From Acidobacteriaceae bacterium (GTDB lineage: Bacteria > Acidobacteriota > Terriglobia > Bryobacterales > Bryobacteraceae): a DNA stretch of 60,016 nucleotides. Every line of letters begins with the position of its first letter. Position 1 is the first letter of the stretch. The DNA lies in the NCBI GenBank assembly GCA_019233755.1, contig JAFAMD010000064.1, positions 1-60,016 on the forward strand, written 5' to 3'. Below the pieces are notes generated by a model. The model was not told where the DNA came from. It made no database searches and worked only from the letters and a program-made list of their open reading frames with translations. Positions 1 to 9,003 of this stretch are shown here, piece by piece. Both the position numbers and the translations under genes were made by a program.

Positions 1-154
1 TGACGGGCGGGCACAACGGCACCAAAGGGAAGACGACCATAGCTTGCCGCGCCTAGCCTTCTCCCACTGTGCCACTACCGCCAGGGCTTCGAAGCAGTTT
101 CTCTCACTCACAACGCGCCCCAAGCGCGCCCGTTGCTGACGGCTGAAAGCTCTT

Positions 155-1417
155 GTGACCTGCGGATCGCCGGCATCGAAGTGTAAAATCCAAAGCGTGC
201 CTGAGTTCGCGGAAAAGCAGAAGGCGCTCGACTTCGCAGAGGCGCGCAAGATCGTAATTAAGACGGTTCGGGGTCTTGCGAGTCCACCGGGAAAAGAAAC
301 CCTGTCTCTCGACCGGGTACACGGCCGAATTCTGGCGGAGCCCGTCCTGGCCGATCGGCATTACCCGGCCCTGCGCCGCTCGCTTCGCGACGGATTTGCA
401 GTTCGGTCCGGCGACCTGCCCGGCGTGCTGCGCGTGCGTGGAGAAGTGCGCGCCGGGCAGTTCGAACAGCCTCCGCTCACACCTGGCGAAGCACTCGAAA
501 TCATGACGGGTGCGCCGGTGCCGAATGGCGCGGACGCGGTCGTGATGATCGAGCACGTTACCAGGCTTTCTTCAGAGCAGGTACGGATCGACCGAACCGC
601 GGATCCCGACCAGTTCATCATCGAACGCGGCGATGAGGCTGTGATGGGTGCCGTATTGATCGCGGAAGGTACCCGGCTGGATGCCAGCCATGTAGGAGTG
701 CTGGCCATGATCGGCCACACGTCGGTCACCGTGTCGGCCCCGCCCTCGGTCGCGATCCTCGCTACCGGCGACGAAATTGTATCGGCGAGCGAAATGCCGG
801 CTCCTCACCAGATTCGGAATTCGAATTCGCACATGCTGGCTGCGCTCGTGAATGCGAGCGGCGGGCACGCCACCATCCTTCCGGTCGCGAGAGACACCAA
901 AGACGATTTGCGACCGCTACTGGAACAAGGGCTCGCACACGATATGCTGCTCGTCTCGGGCGGCGTCTCGGCCGGCAGGTATGACCTTGTCAAACCTACA
1001 TTACGGGAACTGGACGTCGAGTTCCACTTCGAGCGGGTGCGGGTGCAACCCGGGCAACCGACCGCATTTGGCACGTTCGGCCATAAACCCGTGTTCGGCT
1101 TGCCCGGCAACCCCGGATCCAGCCTCATCACCTACCAACTCTTCGCACGGCCCGCCTTGGAGATTCTCGCCGGCCTGGCGGAGCCTATCCTGCCGCTGCT
1201 TTCAGCGCGGTTCGAGGTGCCATTCCGCCACAAACCCGGGTTAACGCGCTTTCTGCCCGCGCGGCTCTGCACAGACGGGAACCATCTCCGTCACATTGCG
1301 TGGCACGGGTCGAGCGATCTTCCTGCGCTGGCGCGCGCCAATGCGTTCCTCGTGGCAGACCATGATCGCGAAGTTTGGGACGTGGGTGACGAGATTCGCG
1401 TCATGCTGAAACCATGA
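155..1417 (+). CDS. moeA: Molybdopterin molybdenumtransferase MoeA
   Basis: MoeA inserts molybdate into adenylylated molybdopterin in the last step of molybdenum cofactor synthesis, in the cytoplasm. The 420-residue frame has the family landmarks: DGFAVRSGD near residue 78, a TGDEIV motif starting the MoCF-binding domain near 206, [16 protein letters not shown] near 268 and GLPGNPGSS near 315. Length is typical of MoeA (about 400). The first codon is GTG at 155; an in-frame GTG at 197 gives a start closer to where most MoeA proteins begin, and neither has a clear ribosome-binding site. The stop overlaps the moaC start (ATGA), so the two are probably translationally coupled. The 154 bases before it, which reach the window edge, hold nothing I can recognise. 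Confidence 0.93.
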   Translation: MTCGSPASKCKIQSVPEFAEKQKALDFAEARKIVIKTVRGLASPPGKETLSLDRVHGRILAEPVLADRHYPALRRSLRDGFAVRSGDLPGVLRVRGEVRAGQFEQPPLTPGEALEIMTGAPVPNGADAVVMIEHVTRLSSEQVRIDRTADPDQFIIERGDEAVMGAVLIAEGTRLDASHVGVLAMIGHTSVTVSAPPSVAILATGDEIVSASEMPAPHQIRNSNSHMLAALVNASGGHATILPVARDTKDDLRPLLEQGLAHDMLLVSGGVSAGRYDLVKPTLRELDVEFHFERVRVQPGQPTAFGTFGHKPVFGLPGNPGSSLITYQLFARPALEILAGLAEPILPLLSARFEVPFRHKPGLTRFLPARLCTDGNHLRHIAWHGSSDLPALARANAFLVADHDREVWDVGDEIRVMLKP

Positions 1418-1905
1418 GCAACCAGTTGTCCCACTACACTGCGGCCGGAGACGTCTCCATGGTCGATGTCTCGGAAAAACAGGTCACGAAACGAACGGCC
1501 ACGGCGCATGCGTTTGTAGCGATGGCAGCAGAAGTGCTTGCGGCACTTCCGGACAATAAAAAAGGAGATCCGCTGCAGGTCGCGCGCATCGCTGGCATTA
1601 TGGCGGCAAAGAAAACCGCAGATCTGATACCGCTTTGTCATCCGCTGCCGCTCAGCCATGTGGGCGTGCAGTTTCACCTGCGGGCTGACGGCGTCGAGAT
1701 TACCGCAACCGCGGCAACGGACGCCCAGACCGGGGTGGAGATGGAGGCGCTGACCGCGGCTTCGGTAGCCGCGCTGACGATCTACGACATGACGAAAGCG
1801 CTCGACAAGGCGATCGAGATCCGCGAGATTCATCTGCTCGAGAAGACCGGCGGGAAGTCCGGCGATTATCATCGAGAGGTTGGCACAGGCGAGAGCGGCA
1901 AGTGA
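1414..1905 (+). CDS. moaC: Cyclic pyranopterin monophosphate synthase MoaC
   Basis: MoaC, with MoaA, converts GTP to cyclic pyranopterin monophosphate, the first stage of molybdenum cofactor synthesis. The 163-residue protein is of standard length. It has the conserved N-terminus with [14 protein letters not shown], the [13 protein letters not shown] block that carries active-site residues, and the [20 protein letters not shown] segment near residue 110. The start ATG overlaps the moeA stop, and the GTG of the next gene overlaps this stop. The group moeA-moaC-mogA is therefore a tight operon. moaA, moaD and moaE are not in this window. Confidence 0.95.
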   Translation: MSNQLSHYTAAGDVSMVDVSEKQVTKRTATAHAFVAMAAEVLAALPDNKKGDPLQVARIAGIMAAKKTADLIPLCHPLPLSHVGVQFHLRADGVEITATAATDAQTGVEMEALTAASVAALTIYDMTKALDKAIEIREIHLLEKTGGKSGDYHREVGTGESGK

Positions 1906-2384
1906 TCACTGTTGCCATTCTTACCGTGAGCGATTCCGCTACTACCGGCCGCCGCGAAGACGAATCCGGTCCCGTGCTGCGCACGCGGTGCACTGCGCTT
2001 GGCTGGCCGGTTGCCGCTGAGGCGGTTGTGCCGGACGACACCTCAGCCATCGCCACACGCTTGGCAGACTGGGCAGATCAACATGCGGCGTCCCTTATAC
2101 TTACCACCGGGGGCACAGGGGTCAGCGCCCGCGACAACACGCCGGAAGCGACCCGTGCCGTTCTCGAGCGGGAAATACCCGGGATCGGCGAATGGATGCG
2201 CGCGAAGGGACTGGAGCAGACACCGTTATCGGTACTGTCACGCGCGGCGGCGGGAACAAGGAAACGAAGCTTGATTGTGAATCTTCCAGGCTCGCCCAAA
2301 GGCGCTCTGCATTCGCTGGGAGCCATTGAACATCTGGTGCCGCACATAGTCGAACTTCTGGAAGGACGAACCGAGCATGCGTAA
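1902..2384 (+). CDS. mogA: Molybdopterin adenylyltransferase (MogA/MoaB family)
   Basis: This enzyme adenylylates molybdopterin to prepare it for MoeA. The 160-residue single MoCF-binding domain starts with [12 protein letters not shown]. It carries [19 protein letters not shown] near residue 65 and the C-terminal [10 protein letters not shown] loop, all typical of the MogA/MoaB/Cnx1G fold. It starts at GTG 1902, overlapping the moaC stop (GTGA). MogA and MoaB cannot be told apart with certainty from sequence alone; next to moeA, the adenylyltransferase role is the natural reading. Confidence 0.9.
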   Translation: MITVAILTVSDSATTGRREDESGPVLRTRCTALGWPVAAEAVVPDDTSAIATRLADWADQHAASLILTTGGTGVSARDNTPEATRAVLEREIPGIGEWMRAKGLEQTPLSVLSRAAAGTRKRSLIVNLPGSPKGALHSLGAIEHLVPHIVELLEGRTEHA

Positions 2385-2451
2385 GACTTCGGGTGCAAAA
2401 CTATCCATAGCAGAAACTCACGAGCCTGCGGAAACATCCTTAAAGGTAGAT

Positions 2452-3702
2452 ATGCGAGAACGGCCCCATGGAGGTAGTTCCAAACTGGTCAACGTCTTAG
2501 GCAAAATTGCGTTGTTTTTCGCCGTGGCAGCAGCGGCTAGCCCGCAGGCGCTTCCACCAGGCGAATTGCCGCCGGGGCCTCCGCCGGCGCCCGGCCAGCT
2601 CGGGCCTGCCCCTAAGTCGCCTCCGGCCAGCGCCCCGCTGGCAACCCCCAAATCGACCGAGCCAGCAGCGAACGACGTTCCGGACGACCCCAACAACTAC
2701 CGCATCCGCGTCAAGACACAAAACGTATTGGTTCCGACTACGGTTTTCGATCCTGACGGGCACGGTTACGTCAACGGCTTGACTACCAAAGATTTCGAGG
2801 TCTTCGACAACGACCATCCGCAAAAGATCAATGCCGATTTCTCACAGCAGCCCGTGTCGGTGGTTCTTGCCATTCAAGCGAATGCCGACGTGGAACCCAT
2901 GCTGCCGAAAATCCGCCAGACCGGCGTGCTTGTTCACGGCCTGGTGACAGGAGCCGACGGAGACGTTGCGATTCTCGCGTTCGATCACCGCTTGCAGGTT
3001 TTGCAGGATTTCACTAGCAGCCCGGACAAACTCGACGACGCCATGCAGAAGCTGCGGGCCGGATCGAGCACCGCCAGGGTGATTGATGCGGTAATGGAAT
3101 CCGATCACATGCTGAAGCGCCACGATCCTCAGAACGTGCGGCGCCGCGTGATCGTGCTGCTGAGCCGCAACACCGACAAAGGCAGCGAAGCGCACCTGCA
3201 GGAAACGCTGCGCGCCATGCAGTTCGACAACGTAATCGTGTACCCGGTGGATATTTCCCGATTCGTGACGGCTCTCCTCAAGAAGCCAGGGTATCCGGGG
3301 CGGCAAAACGGAGGCGTTCCTCCGGAAGCGGTGCCGAACATGCGCGGGGGCGGCAGCGGCGTTAGCGAAACCAACGTCGTGCAGCAGGAGGACGGAAATT
3401 GGTTCAATGCAGTTCCACCGATTCTCCACTCCATTCATGACCTGTTCAAAAAATCCACCTCGGAAGCACTCGCCTACTTCACGGGCGGGCGCGTTTACAG
3501 CTTCGGGACGCAAAACGGGCTGGAGGATGCCATCACCGATATCGGCAAGAATCTGCGCAGTCAGTATCTGCTCAGCTACGCGCCGTCGCAATCGACGCAG
3601 CAGGAACCCGGCTTTCATACCATACGCGTTACGGTAAACCGGCCGCAGCTTAAGATTCTCACCCGGCCGGGGTATTGGTGGGGCGGCGGCCAGCAGCAGT
3701 AG
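2452..3702 (+). CDS. VWFA-related secreted protein (acidobacterial type)
   Basis: The protein has a signal-like segment (LGKIALFFAVAAAASPQA), then a Pro-rich linker of about 60 residues, then a von Willebrand A-like domain of the kind common in Acidobacteriota (DPDGHGYVNGLTTKDFEVFDN, then VRRRVIVLLSRNTDKGSE). Function is unknown; an exported binding or scaffold role is an inference. I place the start at ATG 2452, which has AAAGG six bases upstream and puts the signal segment near the N-terminus. An in-frame ATG at 2377 overlaps mogA and would add 25 residues. The metal-site DxSxS motif expected after VSVVLAI is absent, so this A-domain probably does not bind metal in the classical way. The C-terminal 60 residues (GRVYSFGTQNGLEDAI, YLLSYAPS) match the family pattern. 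Confidence 0.8.
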   Translation: MRERPHGGSSKLVNVLGKIALFFAVAAAASPQALPPGELPPGPPPAPGQLGPAPKSPPASAPLATPKSTEPAANDVPDDPNNYRIRVKTQNVLVPTTVFDPDGHGYVNGLTTKDFEVFDNDHPQKINADFSQQPVSVVLAIQANADVEPMLPKIRQTGVLVHGLVTGADGDVAILAFDHRLQVLQDFTSSPDKLDDAMQKLRAGSSTARVIDAVMESDHMLKRHDPQNVRRRVIVLLSRNTDKGSEAHLQETLRAMQFDNVIVYPVDISRFVTALLKKPGYPGRQNGGVPPEAVPNMRGGGSGVSETNVVQQEDGNWFNAVPPILHSIHDLFKKSTSEALAYFTGGRVYSFGTQNGLEDAITDIGKNLRSQYLLSYAPSQSTQQEPGFHTIRVTVNRPQLKILTRPGYWWGGGQQQ

Positions 3703-3720
3703 ACGCTGCTTTGGATCCCC

Positions 3721-4938
3721 TCAGGGACGATCAAATCGCATCGCGGCGAAGCTGACTACGCTGTCGGCATCTATCTGCCACTGCGAGTAATCGAGAAGCT
3801 CACTCTTCATTCCGGGTACGGCCTTCATGAAGGTGTAAATCGGGGATGCTCCGCACCACTTCAGATCATCGTTCCCGTTCTGCACGAGAGACCAGTAGGC
3901 GCGGATGTCGCCGGCGCTGATCTCGGCAATGCGAGCCCGGTCGCGCTGTTCGATGGCCATCATCTCGCCCAGATTGGCCCGCGCCCGCAGCGGATCGCCA
4001 TAGCGGCGTCCCATGTGCGCCATGTCGACCCCCAGAACCCAAAACAGGCGGCCGCCTTCGCGAGCGGCGATATTGCCGAGAGCGTCGATAAACCGTGCGA
4101 CACCGTCATTTTCTTCGGGCATGCCTCCCTCGTAGATGCTCTTTACGAAAGGGCCGCACAGGATCGGCAGAATGCGGATATTCGGACCATAGACGTGCTG
4201 CAGGAAGACGATCTGGAATTCAATCGAATGCTCTACTGCGTGGCAATAGTCTTCCATACGAACGGCGTCTGGAGCAGCCGATTCCAGTTCGTCCACCAGC
4301 GCAACGTTGGTGGCGGCCGTGCCGAATGGCGTGAGGAACTGCTTGCGGGTCAGACCGAAGCGTTCCGGTGCTCCGTAGTGCGAGGTGCCGAGAATGACGA
4401 AGGTGCGATCGTGAGCTCCATTGGGAGAAGGCAGGCTTTGATACGCGGCCCGATAAGTGCTCCACGCGCCATCGGGACTCGCATGCGGGGCCGCAATCGC
4501 AACTGTCGCCGGGGTTCTTTGCGGGCCGCCGATGCGGGTCGTCAGCAGGTCCGCGAGCTTGCCGCCGTCTTGCGGATAAGCCGCCCCGGCGAAGGCTGCG
4601 TGCCGCTGATTCCCGGTTGCGAATTCGGCCTCGCGCTGCGCCTTTAATTCGAGATAGCGGTCATTTTCGAGAAAACCGGCATCATTGAGCGCATCATACA
4701 AGTGCTTTTCTAGATCCGAAACCTGAATTTCACCGGTAATCCGAACCAGTTCCGATCTCAGATCGAGACTCGACTGCACACCGTCGAAGCACTCCAGCGC
4801 CTGCACTAAGGGCGGCGGGACCAGCAGCGTCGCGTCCGAGTAATGATAGGGATCGCGAATGAACAAACCCGGACGGCCGGGGTCCGGAGACGGCATGAAA
4901 TCCAGGTTGAAGCGCAGCCTCGGCAGAATTTCAGACAC
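3721..4938 (-). CDS. AmmeMemoRadiSam system protein B (MEMO family) with N-terminal extension
   Basis: Residues from about 125 to the end form a MEMO1-like domain related to extradiol dioxygenases. APHASPDGAWSTYRAA, VILGTSHYG and AVEHSIEFQ hold the conserved His residues that line the putative metal site. The exact reaction of this family is unknown. The first 120 residues are an extension; residues about 33-95 (ALECFDGVQSSLDLRSEL, then LEKHLYDALNDAGFLEN) read like a small winged-helix domain of the PqqD/RiPP-recognition type (pattern match by eye only). The usual partners AmmeMemoRadiSam A and the radical SAM protein are not adjacent. It converges on the VWFA gene with an 18-base gap. Confidence 0.8.
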   Translation of the reverse strand: MSEILPRLRFNLDFMPSPDPGRPGLFIRDPYHYSDATLLVPPPLVQALECFDGVQSSLDLRSELVRITGEIQVSDLEKHLYDALNDAGFLENDRYLELKAQREAEFATGNQRHAAFAGAAYPQDGGKLADLLTTRIGGPQRTPATVAIAAPHASPDGAWSTYRAAYQSLPSPNGAHDRTFVILGTSHYGAPERFGLTRKQFLTPFGTAATNVALVDELESAAPDAVRMEDYCHAVEHSIEFQIVFLQHVYGPNIRILPILCGPFVKSIYEGGMPEENDGVARFIDALGNIAAREGGRLFWVLGVDMAHMGRRYGDPLRARANLGEMMAIEQRDRARIAEISAGDIRAYWSLVQNGNDDLKWCGASPIYTFMKAVPGMKSELLDYSQWQIDADSVVSFAAMRFDRP

Positions 4939-5146
4939 GCCTCATTGTACGGAATCGGTTTAGCGGGTCCGGCTGAAACGATTCTGTTTCGCCTTAAGGC
5001 TCCTCATCTTTCTTCGAGGGGAAAATCTTCGGGGATAACGCCGGACTGTTTCCGGTTTGTGACACGTCAAGTTGAAGCCTGTCCAGCCCCAACCTGCTCG
5101 CTGGCGTGTGCCGGAGCCCGGATTCATCATGGAAGTAGGAGACACT

Positions 5147-5575
5147 ATGGAACAAATTGGAAATATCAAGGTGTTGTTCATCGCGGGCTTTGGTCCGATC
5201 GTTCGTGAGGCAACTGCGAGTCGCAAGCTGTACAACCAGGTTCTTGGTATTGGCTTCAAAGAAGAGAACGACGGTTATCTTCATACCGAGGCCCTGAAAG
5301 GCGCAAAAAGTTTCGCTCTATGGCCGCTTTCGCAAGCAGCACAATCCTGCTTTGGTAAGGACTCTTGGCCCCACGAAACTCCTGCGCCACAGGCTTGGCT
5401 TGAGTTCGACGTTGACAGTGTCGAAAAGGCGACTGAGGAGCTTGAATTGCAAGGGTGTCGAATGCTCGTAAAAAACAAAAAGGAACCGTGGGGCCAGACC
5501 GTCAGCCGTTTCATCACTCCAGAAGGATTGTTGGTCGGAATCACCTTCACTCCCTCAATGCGAGAAGAAAGATAA
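5147..5575 (+). CDS. VOC (glyoxalase/bleomycin-resistance fold) family protein
   Basis: A single VOC-type domain of 142 residues. It begins with a beta strand (IKVLFIAGFG), followed by a helix with the typical ASRKLYNQVLGIGF pattern, then FALWPLS, a second beta-alpha-beta unit (AWLEFDVDSVEKATEELELQG) and a closing ITPEGLLVGITFTP strand. VOC proteins act as lyases, dioxygenases or drug-binding proteins, and substrate cannot be read here. I chose ATG 5147 because AGGAG lies five bases upstream; in-frame starts at 5072 and 5129 lack such a site. It stands alone between a reverse-strand MEMO gene and a decayed monooxygenase. Confidence 0.8.
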   Translation: MEQIGNIKVLFIAGFGPIVREATASRKLYNQVLGIGFKEENDGYLHTEALKGAKSFALWPLSQAAQSCFGKDSWPHETPAPQAWLEFDVDSVEKATEELELQGCRMLVKNKKEPWGQTVSRFITPEGLLVGITFTPSMREER

Positions 5576-5689
5576 CGTCAGCCATGCCAGGAAGCCGAAT
5601 GCTCGGGTGACCTTCCGGGCGAATCGTCGGCACTCGTGTATTACTTCCGAATCGCCTGTCAATGATTCGGAGGGCGTCGCTCTGCCTCC

Positions 5690-6050
5690 GGGTAAACACT
5701 TCCCACTTACGATGTGGCAATGCCGCTTCCACCGCCAATCTGGCGCAAGCGTAGGCCTCGATAGGGTGCCCTGCCAATCTTTCATCTGCTGACGAGAAAC
5801 GGGTCGTGTGCGGCAGGCTTGCATTCCATTTGAAGGTGGCCTTGTCGACCACTCAGAGTGGATCGAGAAACACCCAGGGCCGGGACACTGACGAATACGT
5901 CAATTCGGACGCAGCCCGGTTCCCGGCGCGAAGCCTCGACCACCCGAAGCAATTCTTCGCGGAAAACGGCAGTATCCGTTGGCTGTGGATCGAAGCTGAA
6001 GACGCCGCAGCGTTTGCGAATCGTGTCTTGTTGGTCGTCCGGAAATCAGG
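5690..6050 (-). pseudogene. Remnant of an antibiotic-biosynthesis-monooxygenase (ABM) domain protein
   Basis: No intact gene lies between the VOC protein and emrB, but conceptual translation of the reverse strand gives an ABM-like protein in pieces. One frame reads VFREELLRVVEASRREPGC and VRIDVF (about 5910-5985). A shifted frame then gives WVFLDPL, an in-frame TGA at 5853-5855, and VDKATFKWNASLPHTTRF followed by ERLAGHPIEAY. The order and spacing match the N-terminal helix, the strand, and the HAxLPHTxRF helix of small quinol monooxygenases of about 100 residues. At least one frameshift and one stop codon interrupt it, so it is read as a pseudogene. Family assignment is by eye. Confidence 0.5.
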
Positions 6051-6097
6051 CAAATCAAATCGGATCGGTCAGCCCTGAAGACGACCTGTTTTGGGGC

Positions 6098-7690
6098 CTA
6101 ATGCCCTCCGCGCGGCTGCTGTTCTCCGGGCCTGGGCCTGCGCATCAGGAATGGGAGCGGCGTCAGGCACACGACGATCACAGACATTACCCAGAAGCTG
6201 TTTTCGAAACTGAGTGCGCTCGCCTGTTGCTGCACCATCTGGTAAGCCATGACGAGCGCTTTCTTCGAGGCACTAACAGCGTCGTTGCCCTGCGAAACGA
6301 ACATCGCGGTCAAACTGTCGAGCAGTTGCTGGAAATTGTGATCGCCGTGGCTGGTGTGGGCGGCGAAGTTCCTCTGATGCGTCTGATTCTGACGGACAAG
6401 GAACGTGGAAAGCATGGACGTGCCAATGCTGCCGCCTATGTTTCGCGCGAAGTTCGAAAGACCGGATACCTGGTTATTCTTCTCGCGCGGAACTCCAATG
6501 TAGTTCAGCGTGCTGATCGGGACGAAAATGAGCGGCAGGAAGACGACCTGCATCATGCGCAGCAGCACCACCGTCTTGAAGTCGATTCCAAGATAAATGA
6601 CCGTCATCAGGTGCAGCGTCATCGCAGTGCCTAAAAACCCGATAGCGATCAGCAGCCGAGGATCGATTTTGGTTGCGGTCAATCGCCCGGCAACAGGCAT
6701 CATGAGCATGAGCATGAGGCCGCCCGGTGACAGCGCCATTCCCGCGAGCTGCGCCGTGTACCCCAAGCTGCTCTGTAGAAACTCCGGTATCAGTACGGTG
6801 GACCCGAAGAGCACGATGCCGAGCACGAACGAGAAGAACACGGCGGTCCCGAAATTCCGGTTCTTGAGCAGCCGAACGTCGACGATCGGGTGTGGATGAT
6901 ACCACTCCCAAAGCGCGAAGGCCACCAGCGTCGGGATGCCGATGCAGAAAAACGTTGTGATCAGCGGCGAAGCAAACCAGTCGTCTTCCTGCCCTTTGTC
7001 GAGCACGAATTGGAAACATGCGACACCAATGACGATCAGCGCCAGGCCGATGTAATCGATTTTGATTCCGGATTTCTTCTCCTCACTAAGCCAGGGCGGA
7101 TCTTCCACCAGCCGCGAGGTCAAAAAGAGCGAAAGCAGGCCGACCGGCAGGTTGATGAAAAAGATCCAGTGCCAGTTGAAGTTGTCGGTGATCCATCCGC
7201 CCAGCGTCGGCCCGATGGCCGGCGCGACGACAACGGCCATGCCGTACATGGCGAAGGCCATGCCGCGCTTTTGTACGGGAAACGTGTCCGCGAGGATCGC
7301 CTGTTCCGAGGGCTGCAGTCCGCCTCCGCCGGCCCCTTGCAGCACACGCGCGATGATCAGGATGGGAAGACTTGGAGCCAGACCGCAGAATAGCGAACAG
7401 ATCGTGAAGAGCGTCACGCAGGACATGTAGAAGCGCTTGCGCCCGATAATCGTTGAAAGCCATCCGGAGACCGGCAGCACAATGGCGCTCGAGACCAGGT
7501 AGCTGGTAAGGACCCAGGTCGCCTCCTCGTACGTGGCGCCCAGCGACCCCGCAATGTGGGGCAGCGCGACATTTGCAATCGACGAATCGAGTACTTCCAT
7601 GAACGTCGCCAGCGTCACCGTCATGGCAACGATCCACGGATTATGAGACGGCTTCCAATCGTGATGCGAAACCGTGTTAGGAACGGCCAC
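6098..7690 (-). CDS. emrB: DHA2-family multidrug efflux MFS transporter (EmrB/QacA type)
   Basis: A 530-residue inner-membrane drug:proton antiporter, the length of 14-helix DHA2 transporters. Family signs are FMEVLDSSIANVALPHIAGSLG in helix 1, the motif-A-like GWLSTIIGRKRF near residue 77, RVLQGAGGGGLQPSEQAI in helix 4 and the motif C segment VAPAIGPTLGGWI. With the EmrA-like adaptor and TolC encoded just upstream on the same strand it would form a tripartite pump crossing both membranes. The gap to emrA is two bases. Substrates cannot be read; hydrophobic toxic compounds are usual for the family. A TetR gene diverges from the operon and is the likely repressor. Confidence 0.93.
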   Translation of the reverse strand: MAVPNTVSHHDWKPSHNPWIVAMTVTLATFMEVLDSSIANVALPHIAGSLGATYEEATWVLTSYLVSSAIVLPVSGWLSTIIGRKRFYMSCVTLFTICSLFCGLAPSLPILIIARVLQGAGGGGLQPSEQAILADTFPVQKRGMAFAMYGMAVVVAPAIGPTLGGWITDNFNWHWIFFINLPVGLLSLFLTSRLVEDPPWLSEEKKSGIKIDYIGLALIVIGVACFQFVLDKGQEDDWFASPLITTFFCIGIPTLVAFALWEWYHPHPIVDVRLLKNRNFGTAVFFSFVLGIVLFGSTVLIPEFLQSSLGYTAQLAGMALSPGGLMLMLMMPVAGRLTATKIDPRLLIAIGFLGTAMTLHLMTVIYLGIDFKTVVLLRMMQVVFLPLIFVPISTLNYIGVPREKNNQVSGLSNFARNIGGSIGTSMLSTFLVRQNQTHQRNFAAHTSHGDHNFQQLLDSLTAMFVSQGNDAVSASKKALVMAYQMVQQQASALSFENSFWVMSVIVVCLTPLPFLMRRPRPGEQQPRGGH

Positions 7691-7692
7691 GG

Positions 7693-9003
7693 CTAATCTC
7701 CGACTCGCACCTTGGGTTCAACGGACATGCCCGGACGTAAACGGTCAAGGCCCGGTTGGTTGGGCTTGAAGCGGATGCGAATCGGAATTCGCTGCACCAC
7801 CTTGACGTAGTTCCCCGTTGCGTTCTCCGGCGGCAGCACGCTTGAAACCGCGCCAGTCGACGGACCGAGATTTTCTACGAATCCGTCAAAATCCCTCTTC
7901 AGCGCGTCGACATGGATCGTAGCCGGCTGACCGGGGCGGACGTTGCGGAGCTGCGTTTCCTTGAAATTCGCCGTGACCCAGACATCGTCCACCTGCGCGA
8001 TAGTAAGCAATTGCTGACCGGCGGATACGCGCCCGCCAATTTCAGCCGAGCGTTTCATGACAATGCCGGGCACGGGCGCTGTAATTTTGCAATAGCTGAG
8101 CTTCAGTTGAGCGATATCCACCTGTGCCTGGGCATTCTGTGCATTTGCCTGCTCCGATTGAACATTTGCCTGTCGGATGGCAATCTGCTCCGGAGCGTCC
8201 TGCCGGTACTGCGCCAGCCTGCTCTCGGCTTCCGCCATCTGCGCCTTTCTTTGATCTACGATCTGAGCGGCCGATTGCAGAGAAGCGTCATTAGCGGCTA
8301 CGGTTGCAGCTTGAGCCTTAGCCGCGGCAACGGCCTGATCGTAATCTTGCTGCGAGACCTCTTCTTTCGCGATAAGCACCTTGTAGCGCGCCAGGTCAGC
8401 ATCGGCTTTTGCCGCGTTGGCTTGCGATTCAACCAGTCTTGCTTCGGCTGTTTTTTGGTCATGCATGGCAGCCGCGAGGCCGGCGCGCGTATTTGCCACG
8501 TCTGCTTCTCCCGCCGAGATATTGGTGGTATTCTCCGTCTGCGTGATCGGCACACTCGGACGCTGGGCAATGACGAGACTGCGCGCCTGAGCCAGTTGTG
8601 CTAGGGCCTGATCCAATGCCGCCTGATAGTCGCGAGGATCGAGATCGACCAGCGGGTCGCCGATCTTTACCATCTGGTTATCGTCCACATAGACACGCGT
8701 GACGGTGCCATCGATGCGAGCGCCGATCGGGCTCAGATGGGCGTCTACCTGAGCGTCGTCGGTATCTTCGAACTTCTGCGCGTACAGCCAGTAGACGACT
8801 CCCGATACCGCCAGAGCCGCGAGGATCAAAAAGAAGACAGTGAACGCACGGCGGCGTCCCTGTGGCGCCTGCTTGGTTTCGCCGGCGGCGCCGGATGGGT
8901 TTCGATCGCGCACCTCAGCGCGTGGCGTCTCGCTCTCTGTGGCCACAGATGTCTCGCTCATAGATATTGTCCGGGTCTCGATATGTTCGTCATGCTTGTT
9001 CAT
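7693..9003 (-). CDS. emrA: EmrA/HlyD-family membrane fusion protein
   Basis: Periplasmic adaptor linking EmrB to TolC. It has a cytoplasmic tail of about 50 residues, one membrane helix (AFTVFFLILAALAVSGVVYW, about 53-72), then the DTDDAQVDAHLSPIGARIDG motif typical of the EmrA branch. The biotinyl-lipoyl half follows (GDPLVDLDPRDYQAAL), then a long Ala/Gln-rich coiled-coil hairpin of about 170 residues. The second lipoyl half is ITAPVPGIVMKRSAEIGGRV and the end is a beta-barrel. ATG 9003 overlaps the tolC stop by four bases (translational coupling); an in-frame ATG 14 codons later is an alternative start. Confidence 0.92.
   Translation of the reverse strand: MNKHDEHIETRTISMSETSVATESETPRAEVRDRNPSGAAGETKQAPQGRRRAFTVFFLILAALAVSGVVYWLYAQKFEDTDDAQVDAHLSPIGARIDGTVTRVYVDDNQMVKIGDPLVDLDPRDYQAALDQALAQLAQARSLVIAQRPSVPITQTENTTNISAGEADVANTRAGLAAAMHDQKTAEARLVESQANAAKADADLARYKVLIAKEEVSQQDYDQAVAAAKAQAATVAANDASLQSAAQIVDQRKAQMAEAESRLAQYRQDAPEQIAIRQANVQSEQANAQNAQAQVDIAQLKLSYCKITAPVPGIVMKRSAEIGGRVSAGQQLLTIAQVDDVWVTANFKETQLRNVRPGQPATIHVDALKRDFDGFVENLGPSTGAVSSVLPPENATGNYVKVVQRIPIRIRFKPNQPGLDRLRPGMSVEPKVRVGD

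Noticed and set aside
2842..3618. A 258-codon reverse-strand frame antisense to the VWFA gene
   Set aside because: No motif or ribosome-binding site; the forward gene has a signal peptide and family sequence.
5858..6634. A 258-codon forward frame antisense to emrB
   Set aside because: It overlaps emrB in its larger part and has no motif; the upstream part matches the ABM remnant better on the reverse strand.
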